Position numbers and translations under genes: made by a program
Part shown: positions 45,151-54,691 of the stretch, one piece after another
How the letters are laid out: the number at the start of each line of letters is the position of its first letter
How positions within the stretch are numbered: position 1 is the stretch's first letter
The notes under the pieces: generated by a model
The model's input: only the letters and a program-made list of their open reading frames with translations
What the model was told of the DNA's origin: nothing
Databases searched by the model: none
DNA from: Coptis chinensis
Taxonomy: Eukaryota > Streptophyta > Magnoliopsida > Ranunculales > Ranunculaceae
Assembly: GCA_015680905.1 (NCBI GenBank)
Contig: CM027380.1
Location: forward strand, 106,545,001-106,609,000
DNA length: 64,000 nt
Direction: 5' to 3'

Positions 45151-45300
45151 GTTTCCAGGCATCATAATTTTGATGTACAATTTCTTTTCTTGATTTTTCA
45201 GTCCATTGTTATACTGGGTTCCATTAGGGGAGAGCTGAGACAGCTTTGGAACTGTGGGAATGGTGAATCCACGTCCAGTGAACGTTCGGGAGAAGCTTGA

Positions 45301-46061
45301 TGCTTAGACCCGTATTTAACAGAAAATAAGAGCTGGCCAGCTGTGGTCGTAGTCAACTCTTCCAGTGACAAATGAAGAGAAGCACCGATTGAGATAATGC
45401 TTGCCCTTCGTTGTGTTTGCACGAAGCTTGCTGTTGCTTAAGCAATGAGATTCGATTTGTATTGCTGTGAAATTATAAAGTAATTATAGCACTCAATGTT
45501 TGTTGTGCCATATGGTCCATTGTCCATTGCCTGAGGAAAAAATTGCAATGAAAGTCCATGTTTACATGTGTGTATGTATAAATATGTTTCAATTGTCTGT
45601 GTGCCCATTTGTTTAGTACGCTGGAATCTGTAATCTTTCTTTATTAATATAACCCTGTTAAGATCGCTACCTAGGACTTATCAATTTATCATAAGAAATT
45701 AATCACAAGGACCACTACGAGAACACACTTCTTCTAAAGAGCAGACATGTATGTGTCAGCTTGTGTTTCTTCATTGTGTCCTGAGAGACTCGATTCTGTG
45801 TCTCTATGCTTGAATGCTTATCTATGAATCTGAATGTAACTTGAATTGATTCAATAATTGCATTTTGTTCAAGCTGTGTCTTCTTTTTTCGTTAATCCTC
45901 TAGTATATACTTGGATAATCCTCTTCATCCATTACATTAAGGCTGACAGTCAAAACTCTTACGAGTTACTGAGTCTAAACTTCTTTCAGAATGAAGAGAT
46001 CAGTTCACAATCAGAAGCAACTCTTTTTTGGAAACATCTAACGTTGATCTTCACATGTGGT
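45301..46061. other. SPPL 3' flank, no gene
   Basis: Probable 3' UTR and intergenic sequence. No second coding signal. Confidence 0.5.
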
Positions 46062-46069
46062 GTTGCAGG

Positions 46070-46435
46070 CAAGGCCCAAAATATCGCCAATATATCCGAT
46101 ATATCGCCGATATATTTTGGTAAATTGGTACACCGATATCGATATTTCCGATATATATCCATCGAATATTGAACTCTTTTTTTCCGATATATATTGAAAT
46201 TTCCGATATGAAATTTTATATCGCCAATATAATCGATATATATCAGTTGACTTTTTGACCATTTTAAAATATAAATCCGATATTTCCGACATTATATTTC
46301 CGATATATCTGATATTTCCGATATTTTAAATAGTTTGGACTGGTTACCAAAAAAATTGATATATCCGAAATATCCAATATATATCAGTTTTTGGATACAC
46401 CGATATATTCATCGATATCGATATTTTGGGCCTTG
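46070..46435. mobile_element. hAT-like ATATCG-rich MITE, 366 bp, 8-bp TSD
   Basis: Perfect terminal inverted repeats CAAGGCCCAAAATATCG / CGATATTTTGGGCCTTG, flanked by GTTGCAGG at 46062-46069 and 46436-46443. The interior is almost wholly made of CCGATATAT / ATATCGG reiterations. The intact ends and TSD imply a fairly young insertion. Confidence 0.92.
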
Positions 46436-46699
46436 GTTGCAGGTTACCAACATAGTTTAGGACCTTCTTCCTTTTTGGCTTGATTTCCACCAAAATTGTT
46501 TTGCTTTTATTGCAATTTGTCAAACTAAGTTTGTAGGACCATTATTCTTAGGACAAACAAATCTTTAATGTATTCTTTTAACTTTGCGCATATTTGTTAT
46601 CTCATAAATTAAAAAATCGACTCAGGTGAATATTTGTATCTATGGTTTGATGAGTTTATCTTTGGTTATTATTCCAAAAGGCGTGGCTGCAAATATTGA

Positions 46700-47830
46700 G
46701 TGATTGATCTGAGACTTTTTTTGGGTCTACGTTCACTTGTAGACATGAACTATGCTTTACTTGGAAGATGGATATGGAGATATATGGCGGAAGAAGGTTC
46801 TCTTTGGCGTGATGTGATTAGTGCAAAGTATGATGCGACAATCATAGTTGCCGGCGCCGCCTAAGCAAACAACTAAACCTTATGGATACAGCCTTTGGAG
46901 ACAAATTCTGAAGGTGTTCCCGAGTTTCAAATGTGGAGTAAATTTCAGTGTTTCAAGTTTCTACCAAGCAAAAAGGTTATGTTCATAAGTTTACACAGAC
47001 AGTCAATGGCCATCTGGCATGAATTTTATTCTTGAGGAGGTGTAGCAACGATTGGGAAGTGCAGCAATATGCTAACCTCATAGTGTTACTTGAAACAATG
47101 TTATTGAATGAGGAAGAGGACAGATGCTTATGGCTTTGGACCAAGAACAACGTGTTCTCTGTTAGCTCTTTCTATGATAGAATTCAAACCCAATCAAATA
47201 GTCTGGACTCTGGAACTACGGCCCAACCCCTTCCCCTCAAAACTGATATGAAGTATTCAGATACCTCTAAAAGTGAAGTTTGTCTTCTGGGGAATTATGC
47301 TTGGGAGGACTTTGACTACTGATGCTTTAAATCACAGAGGTACAATTGTTTCTCTTATGTGTTCAATGTGTAATATGCTTATGGAGAATATCAGTCACTT
47401 GTTCTTGCATTGCCCTTTTGCTCTGGAGGTATGGGCTACGCTGTTACAGCCAATGGTTATGGCTTTCCGTCTGCTAGCACAGGCAGATTCAGTTGAAGAA
47501 TTTATCGCTAGTTGGCCAAGACGGAGGGACGAATTTTGGGTTGGCCGTGTGGAGGCTCTTACCATATGCTGTTATCTAGAAATCTCCTCATTTTCAGGAA
47601 TAGGGACTGCAATGTTCGAAAATAGACATTACCACTTCAGAAATCTGGTGTTAAATTGGCATAATGTTATTATGAACGTTGATGGGGGTAATGTTAAAGG
47701 GGTGTGAGTTTCTCTTCTTTGCTTTTGTTTCTCTGTATTTGTATCTGTCATACTGTGACGAACTCACTCTCTGTATGTATCTCTTTGTGCCTTTGCACTA
47801 CTTTTTAATAAAGATTTACTTATCCACAAA
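46700..47830 (+). mobile_element. LINE ORF2 3' end
   Basis: Translations LGRWIWRYMAEEGSLWRDVI, then FVFWGIMLGRTLTTDALNHR, CSMCNMLMENISHLFLHCPF and the following ALEVW are the conserved C-terminal region and zf-RVT module of a plant LINE. Frame shifts occur around 46860 and 47270. The 3' end has the usual LINE tail with TTTAATAAAGATTTACTTAT and an A-run at 47828-47834. 5' truncated; no clear TSD. Confidence 0.75.
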
Positions 47831-47959
47831 AAAAGACTTGGTGGTTTGAGCATACAGTACATGGATTCAGATGAGAATTCGTTGATTTGCTGCCAGACCA
47901 GTATGTGCTCTTAGTCATTCGGCAAACACCTTGGTATAAGGCATCAGCTGACCGATCAG

Positions 47960-48957
47960 TTATGAGCTAAACACTTTTATGCTGGAGACAATCAATTTAT
48001 ACATCCAGTCGTATATATTAGAAAAAATGCTAAAACTCAAGCAAATATAGATGTCTAGTGAACTTTACCACCAATTCACACTATCATCTTCTTGTTAGCT
48101 ACGTTAGTTTAGTAGAATTGTGCTGGTATATACTAGGTGCTCAATACAGAAGTAATTGCCATTTAATTTGTGGTACATAGATTTCAAGAATAGCTATTAG
48201 ATGTGCACTATACAAAACCCACAAAAAGAAGTAGAGAACCCTGCTGACTTAATTGAATTGAATAATTTTAATTTTTCAGAAACGAACTGAAGTGCAATGA
48301 ATCTTCATCAGTATACTAGTACAACAGATTGTTCAATACCTTTGCTTCATAAACGGTAGTTACTCATCATGAGTTGCTGCACTCTTTTTGTCACACGCAC
48401 AAGATATTGGGCCGTAGAGACAGATGCGTAGATCTCCCTGGACCTTTAGGTGGTGAAAATGGCTTTTATACAAGTCCCAAAACTCTTCACTGCCAAAGGA
48501 AACAACAATAAAGTCTATACAGTGAGGATTTTAATACAAAAAGTTTTGATGGATGTCAAGCAGAATTAATAACACAAAAAAACCAAGGCTCGGATTTTTT
48601 TTTAAATCTATAGAGTTCCATAGCTATACCTGACTTGCGGAAGAGTAAGCAATGAATAGCCTTCTGCATCTGTGTGCATGTCCATCACAATCACTGATAG
48701 CCTTGAAAGCCCCAAAGCATCCACGTCAATTAACTTTTTAATCCTGGCCATAAAATTTAACACTAAGTCACATATTACAAGATGGAGGTGTACTCTAGAA
48801 GAACCAAAATTTGGAGTCGATTTTGTTGACATATAAATCACTCATTCACTTGTCATAGCCAATCTGAAGCCCCTACTTATGGTTTCCTTAATCTATTTAA
48901 AACAATTAGACGATTAACTTAATTTATTTTGCTAATTTGTACTTTGATTAAGATCTT
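47960..48957 (+). repeat. Segmental duplication, copy C (partial)
   Basis: Homologous to copy B from about 23095 rightward (GAGCTAAA..., TTATGCTGGAGA, TTCTTGTTAGCTACGTTAGT) through the CMSS1 last two exons to TTTGATTAAGATCTTT (about 24165 in copy B). More diverged than A and B are from each other. Homology then breaks and resumes at 50871. Confidence 0.8.
48360..48743 (-). pseudogene. CMSS1 3' exons, third copy
   Basis: Exons 48743-48630 (RIKKLIDVDALGLSRLSVIV, MDMHTDAEGYSLLTLPQ) and 48489-48360 (EEFWDLYKSHF, RICLYGPISC to TAA), with acceptors and donors kept. Upstream exons are missing or displaced: a piece of exon 2 (LELSQDLDQD-like, out of frame with its own start) lies at 53672-53600, and intron 1 homology continues to 54265. 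The CLASP exons and about 2 kb of other sequence lie in between, so this copy was split. Confidence 0.8.
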
Positions 48958-50870
48958 TTCACTGATTACTTCGGTACCATCAGTTAGCCTACACCAAACA
49001 ACAGAAACAAATGTGATACATTACTGAATTTTTATCACTTCTAATGGAAAGCCCTATTGCCATCAAGATCTGATAATAGATTGATCTAGGAAAGATTTTC
49101 TTTTGTAAATAAAATTTATTAATTAGGATGTAACAAGGATACAAATGTGAGAGAGAATCTCACTAACATGGTGCAAACCGACATCCCAAGTCCTAGTGCC
49201 CGTTCTAAAGAACTCCTTAATTAAGGCTACGCCCCTCCCCTCTGACAACCCACGAACAGCTCCCAACCAACTACATTCCGAATGTTAGACAAGAGATTCA
49301 AATTTTCAAGCCCATCACTAGCAAATAAGTCATCACTAGCGAATAGGCTTTGGTAGTTTTGGTGATGTCATCTAGATAGTATTGTTAAGATGAAAGGTCC
49401 CAGAACTTTCTTAAAGTTGAAATAGGCATGCTACTTATCACAACTAATCACAACTAGCCAAAAAGTACACTCCAAAAGGGTTCAAGTTTTTCCCTGTATG
49501 TTTTCTTTATTTATCAAGTCCAAATTTTCCAATACGTAAGTTGGCTTTTAATTAAAGAGTGCATGCACAACTAGCAACAAGATCACTCCTCAAGCATTGA
49601 AGTTTCCCTTTTCTATCAAAGTCTACAATTCTCAATATGTAAGTTGGTTCTAAAAAAAAAGAATATTGACAAAGGGCCACCTTATGCTTACGCGCATGTT
49701 TATTAGTAAATAACTTTCTATCCAACTATACAATCTTCAATATGTAAGTTGGTTCTTGAAAAAAAAAGTGTTGTAAAAGAGCCACATCGTACTTACAACG
49801 ATGTTTATTAATTAATTGTCTTCTCAACACTATCCTGCTAAAAATTTAGTGCTGAAGGGAAATATTCCTTTTAAGGTTTGAGCCGAGGGCTACAATTGCA
49901 GAAATAGTCAAAAGCTTACATTCCTTACCTGCTTGGCATACCACTAGCAATATTTACACGGCTCTTGAGCATGGAGACCTACATCAACCCAAAAAGAATA
50001 AGATTTCATAAATATTCTTGATCCAAGATAAGTACATTTTGCACAAAAAAAAAAAGGTAAGGAGGGTGATCTGGTATCTAAGTTTGCAGAATTAGGCGTT
50101 AACAAAGATAACGACGTAGTACGGGGAGTTTTCCATTCAATTACATGCCTTCAAGGCACATTACACTAAACGAATATGTTATTCAATGAGATGCATAACC
50201 TATGTACCAGAATATACAAGGGATGGTAGACAATGTCACCTGGAGCAAACAATTTTTAACATACAGATAAAAATATTACAACTTGCGAACTTATTCAATG
50301 TGCCTGAATTTTCGGTCCACCGTACATGAGAGAAAACATGAAATGACAAACTGACCGTTAAGCCTCCATAGCAAAAGGACATTCTGGATCCTTCTGCTAC
50401 AAGGTGGAGCTTATTTGTGGAGATAAAGCAGCTTGTTAAGTTATGTTGAGTTCTTTCCAACTTAAAAGTTATCAAAGATAAAAAGTAGGATAGCTGATTA
50501 ATAATAGACACGGGGTCATGCATTTCTTCCTAAGAATGTGAAGGCGCGTGTTCGTATAACCAAAACATTACAAAGAGTCAACATTGATGTAATAAATACC
50601 ATAGTAGTGAATGATGAGATACGGCTGAAATGTCTTTTGATAAATGACAACAAATAGCATAAAGGAAAATAAGTGATAGTAAAAACGCAAGAAATGCTGA
50701 CTTAACTTCCCTTGAAATGGTTTTCAGTTGAATGGTGTGATACACTGATATCACGGGAATGTGTTTTAATTACAAATGCAAATCATCTATACCAAGCAGA
50801 AGGGTCCGAAACCTCGTCATTTGACAATATGTTTTCCATATTTTCTAAAAGAGCGATTTCCCATGTATCT
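48958..50870. other. Non-coding block interrupting CMSS1 copy C
   Basis: Absent from copy B, where the flanks are adjacent (24165-24170). Around 49630-49830 a block of about 110 bp is repeated in tandem (CAATATGTAAGTTGGTTC twice, then GTTTATTA). About 49100-49300 resembles a decayed minus-strand LINE 3' end. No gene recognised. Confidence 0.5.
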
Positions 50871-51040
50871 GGGAAGCACCAACTGTCATATGCTTATGCA
50901 GCCTGTATTTCGTATTTCGTTGGAAAAGGAAGGTTTCAAGTCCTCCACTCTGGTATAGACGAATGCTCTTTTTGAGTATTGACTACAAATTATCTCTGAT
51001 AAACTAAAAGGATGTAAATGAAATACAATTTATCGAAAAA
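50871..51040 (-). repeat. CMSS1-intron block shared with 24167-24310
   Basis: CACCAACTGTCATATGCTTA, ATTATCTCTGATAAACTAAA and AATGAAATACAATTTAT occur in both places in the same order. This is the continuation of segmental copy C after the inserted block. Confidence 0.8.
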
Positions 51041-51734
51041 TATTAATATATTAAGTTATTAACATACATTGACTACATTAGACAATTATTGTGATAAAAA
51101 GAATAAATCAAAGTCGATTTTTTGTAACCAATTTAATTTGACAAAAAAAACAAAAAAGATAACAAATATGCTCTTTCTCAGAGATAAAGTACCTAAAGTA
51201 TGTAGAAGATTAGGGGTAAAGTTGAAAAGTTAAAAGTGAGGTGACTTATATTCCAGTTTGTCTTTTCTTGAAGTGAATGTCAAAAGTACCCTTCATTAAG
51301 TGACTTTCACTTTAAGTTTAAGGGTTAAGTTGGCACTTCAGTTTTTTGGTCTTAGGTTATTAGTTTCTAGCTAAAATGATAGAGGAACCAAAAATACACT
51401 TCACTAAAACTCACCTACATTTTAAAGATACTCTTGAATAGGACACCATCCACCTCAAGTTTGTGGGAGTTCTTACCACAGAACCAACTGAGCATGTGTG
51501 TGTGTATATTTTGTACGTACTGTCTGGAACCAAAATCAAACCACAAAAACATGATATGCTAATAGCAAGGACAGAACCACCTAGCAGATTTTATAAATAG
51601 ATAAATGACACAGCAAAATAATGTCTGAAAGCAAAGCAACAAACGAAGAAGATGGAACAAAGAAACTAATAATAAAGTCGCAACAAATTTACCTCCAGTG
51701 AAAGAGATTTCACGTGTAAGGTTTTTATTCTTCG
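51041..51734. other. Non-coding stretch
   Basis: AT-rich, no gene or TE termini seen. Confidence 0.45.
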
Positions 51735-53363
51735 GACGGTTTCTTTTTGTGGCTAAGACTTGCAGACTTCATCTCCCCTGGCAAAAAATGACCTGCAGCC
51801 CCATTCAATTTTTTCCAATCTAGCATTGATATCTTTGACCAGAAGTTCAAAATCTGAACAGAATTAATAACACCACAGGCAGGGTATAATAAAGTTTATT
51901 CTCATATGAAAGGACAATCCTATTCTTAAAACCAGCAGAAGCAAGTTAAACAGTGATAATCATCATCGATGAGGGAAGATGGTGACGCTGCAACTCTTCT
52001 CGAAATTGAGATCCAACTTGTGCATACATTTCCTGAAGAGCGAAAAAAAAACAAATGGTCAAATAAAATATGCCCACAAACCCAGTTTTATAGTAGTTAG
52101 AACATGCAACCTTTCAATCAATAAGAGATGTTAAGTCCATACACATCTAGAGAACTTAGAGAACAACTTTGTAACATTACTTATGTAAATTTAACTTAAT
52201 TAAAAGACAAAGAAAAGACACAAAGGCTGTCTGGCGTCATCTTATAATGAGATAGTCAAACACATAAAGGGTAGGACGCAGGAAAAAACAAAATGTAAGT
52301 TACTCTACGATCATTGCACTTTGCTGGCGAATCCACAAACCAACTGCTTGAACGTAATTGAAATTAGTAGGTACAAGATTCCCTTGGTTGCCAAGGGCCA
52401 TGCTCAGGCTTGAGTAACATTCCGGAACAAATAACTTTTATCCTATTAAAAATACAGTAGTTTTTTTTATTCTCGGGTTGAACATAAGTAGTTTGTTCTT
52501 AATATTCTTGCCGTGCACTGGATGTAAGTCATAACTAATAACTTCAGAGTTGAAAGTATTGGAGATTGCCAACATGACTCTCTCATATGTAGGATGCTTT
52601 GTCCTGCTTTGTATCTTCTACACTGTATCTCCTGCTTTGTATCTCCCTCTCTCTATAATTTGATAAGATACACAACAAATGTCAAGGGAACCTACAGATA
52701 AAACATAAAAGAAAGAGGTATGGAAAACAATACAATCAAGCAAAGTCCTCATCAGATTACTCCCTCGCCTAGGATTTACTAGTAATTTGAAAGTTTTAGT
52801 CTTTTAGATCAAAATTAAAAAAATATACATAATGAGAAAAAAGGGCACGAGATACTTCAACTCAACAGGGATGAGTAGATCTTATTAGTACAGTTCAAAA
52901 TAACTAATCACTACAGTAATCTAGTTCTTCAAACAACTGTGTCCTCATCACTCACCTCGATAAAAAGTACTGCTGCTTCTCTTACACTGTGATTTGAATC
53001 ATTCAGCATCTGCAAAATCTGATAATACAAAAAAACTATATAAACATAGATACGCAAATGTAATAAGCATTTAAAATTCATTTTTGCAGATGATATGAAT
53101 GAGCTTCATGCCTCTCCTCATCGGTATTTTACGCAACATGATAACCTCGAGCTGACAGGTGACAGTAGTTTATCAAAAGTTTGATACAAAATCGAGAAGT
53201 TACTTACAGGAGGAAGTATAACTCCCTGAAGGGGAAGCTCTGTAGAAGCAAATAGACCAATTGCCGACGTGACAGTCCGTGCAAACTCTTCGCAGACTCT
53301 CCAACTTTTGTGCATCCAGGCATAAGATCCGGCTCTTTCAACAATAATTGTTGGTGAAGAAAC
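51735..53363 (-). pseudogene. CLASP: CLASP N-terminal TOG-region exons
   Basis: Four minus-strand exons match a continuous part of plant CLASP: 53363-53208 (VSSPTIIVERAGSYAWMHKS, WRVCEEFARTVTSAIGLFAS, TELPLQGVILPP), 53018-52956 (ILQMLNDSNHSVREAAVLFI), 52032-about 51960 (EMYAQVGSQFREELQRHHLP) and about 51845-51760 (VKDINARLEKIEWGCRS, then an early stop). The first two have clean AG/GT borders. The donor after LPSSMM and the acceptor before VKDIN are lost. ME-start exons and the long remainder are absent, so this is a fragment. It complements the C-terminal CLASP piece at 5.5-8.0 kb, in opposite orientation. Confidence 0.85.
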
Positions 53364-53589
53364 CTATATCATAAAATGTACTTTAGTCCCAACTTTAACA
53401 TTTCCATTTCAAGTTTTCAACGTATACAAATGCATCACAATTTTATCATCTAAGGATAAACAAAAGTAAAGATACTGAAATGAAGTAAAGATACGGAAAA
53501 TCTATATTCTCATTTACACCAACAAAGTAGTAGAACGAGAAGAAAAACACTTACATTATTGTTATAAATTCTAATATAACAATGTAAGC

Positions 53590-54265
53590 CTAAAAATCAT
53601 ATGTGTGCTTAAAGCCCCAGCATCCTGATCCAGATCCTGAGATAGCTCCAGATCGAATACATGTATCTGGACACAAAATAATCATAGAACAAATTACAGC
53701 ATGAGTTGATAAAACAAAAAATGTTAAGATGCCCACTATAAAATTGGATTTGGAATCGTGCAATAACCACTTAGAAACTTATTGTTGGTAAAAAAAAAAT
53801 AGCATACAAAGTTCATAATTTATTTGTAACTTGCGCATTTACATAGCATAGAGTGCCAGACACAGTTTAGTTTGCCATCATACAAAATATTAGGAAAATT
53901 CTCCAGAACTAGTTATGAATGAGAAAACAACATTTTACAAAATATCTACATTACAGTTAGATAAATAACTAGGCACATTGGCATTTGGTGTCAAAGTATC
54001 CAGAATGGATTACTGCCTGCTACTTGTTTAGTAAACGATATTCGCAGCATTTTGAGGTAGAGATGATCAAATGATCTGCAGTGCAAATGGTTTTCCATAT
54101 CTAAGAAACAAATCCCATTGTTTCTCTAACTACAACTACAAGTTATCAACAATGTAGCTATACAAACAATAACAATGAACTTCAACATTAAGGTTTCCAT
54201 TAGAAAGAAAAACCCTTTTTTTGGGATGCAAATACCCCTTACAGTGAAATCAATTTCCCAACATT
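53590..54265 (-). repeat. CMSS1 intron 1 block shared with 24690-25225
   Basis: Runs parallel to the sequence between exons 1 and 2 of the copy at 23.5-25.5 kb (ACATGTATCTGGAC, AGATGCCCA, GAATGAGAAAACAACATTTT, AACGATATTCGCAGC, CAACATTTATAAAACA). Exon 1 itself is not present beyond 54265, where ROF1/NLR flank begins. Confidence 0.85.
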
Positions 54266-54311
54266 TATAAAACAGCTCTAGAAGAAAAGTCCATTATTCA
54301 GACTTGCTTAC

Positions 54312-54497
54312 CTGCAGAACCCTGGACTGTTTCTTTTCCTCTTCACTGAAGTTTAAGGTGTCATATTCAATAAATTTTCCAAGCCTAATTACGGGAAATT
54401 TTCACCTTCATCCAAAATGAAATCACCTCTAAAATTATTCAATCCTACTAAAAACTCTCTTACCTTTTCATATCTTTGCAATAAGTTTCACTGTCAG
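54312..54497 (-). pseudogene. ROF1/FKBP62-type TPR-region exon fragments
   Basis: On the minus strand, 54497-54464 ends in QRYEK followed by a GT donor. After an AG, 54384-54312 reads (with one extra A) KFIEYDTLNFSEEEKKQSRV, then LQ and a GT donor. KxIEYD-FSEEEKKQ is the start of the TPR domain in plant ROF1/FKBP62. Only these pieces remain. They directly follow the NLR 3' flank, as does the FKBP-domain fragment beside the first NLR. Confidence 0.75.
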
Positions 54498-54691
54498 ACA
54501 AATGAGATAATATTAAGCTTTATTATTAATTGAAAAAATAAATATAATTAATGAATACTGAAATGAAGAAAAAGGGAAGGACCTCTTCTTCTCCTTCAAT
54601 TGGGCTTCTGTAAAACACCAAATCTTCTTCATGTTTTCGTTCAATTGTGTAATCAAAAATGAAAAATGAACTTTCCGCCAGAAAAACTAAC

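Larger units (their letters stand above)
32178..45300 (+). pseudogene. Signal peptide peptidase-like (SPPL) aspartic protease, disrupted
   Basis: Exons of a plant SPPL2/4-type intramembrane GxGD protease: 32178-32328 ([33 protein letters not shown]), 33311-33346 (GMLNCVVALNFK), about 33446-33529 continued at 39322-39380 (CGRKSLSLPILGEVSVLSVA / CLGFAIFWAATRRAS), 41692-41875 ([35 protein letters not shown]), about 43607-43660 (DGEAIPMLLR), 44425-44495 (YILWLVIGYGLG), 44674-44757 ([20 protein letters not shown]) and 45202-45300 (RGELRQLWNCG to TGA). YD and PAL motifs are present, but the exon carrying the catalytic GFGD is not found. The luminal PA-domain half is missing, a copia element splits exon 3, WIGQDIL is deleted at 39370, and the last junction is out of frame. 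Clearly dead. Confidence 0.85.

Noticed and set aside
50236..50523. 95-codon minus-strand frame
   Set aside because: No motif recognised and no transcript signals; probably chance.
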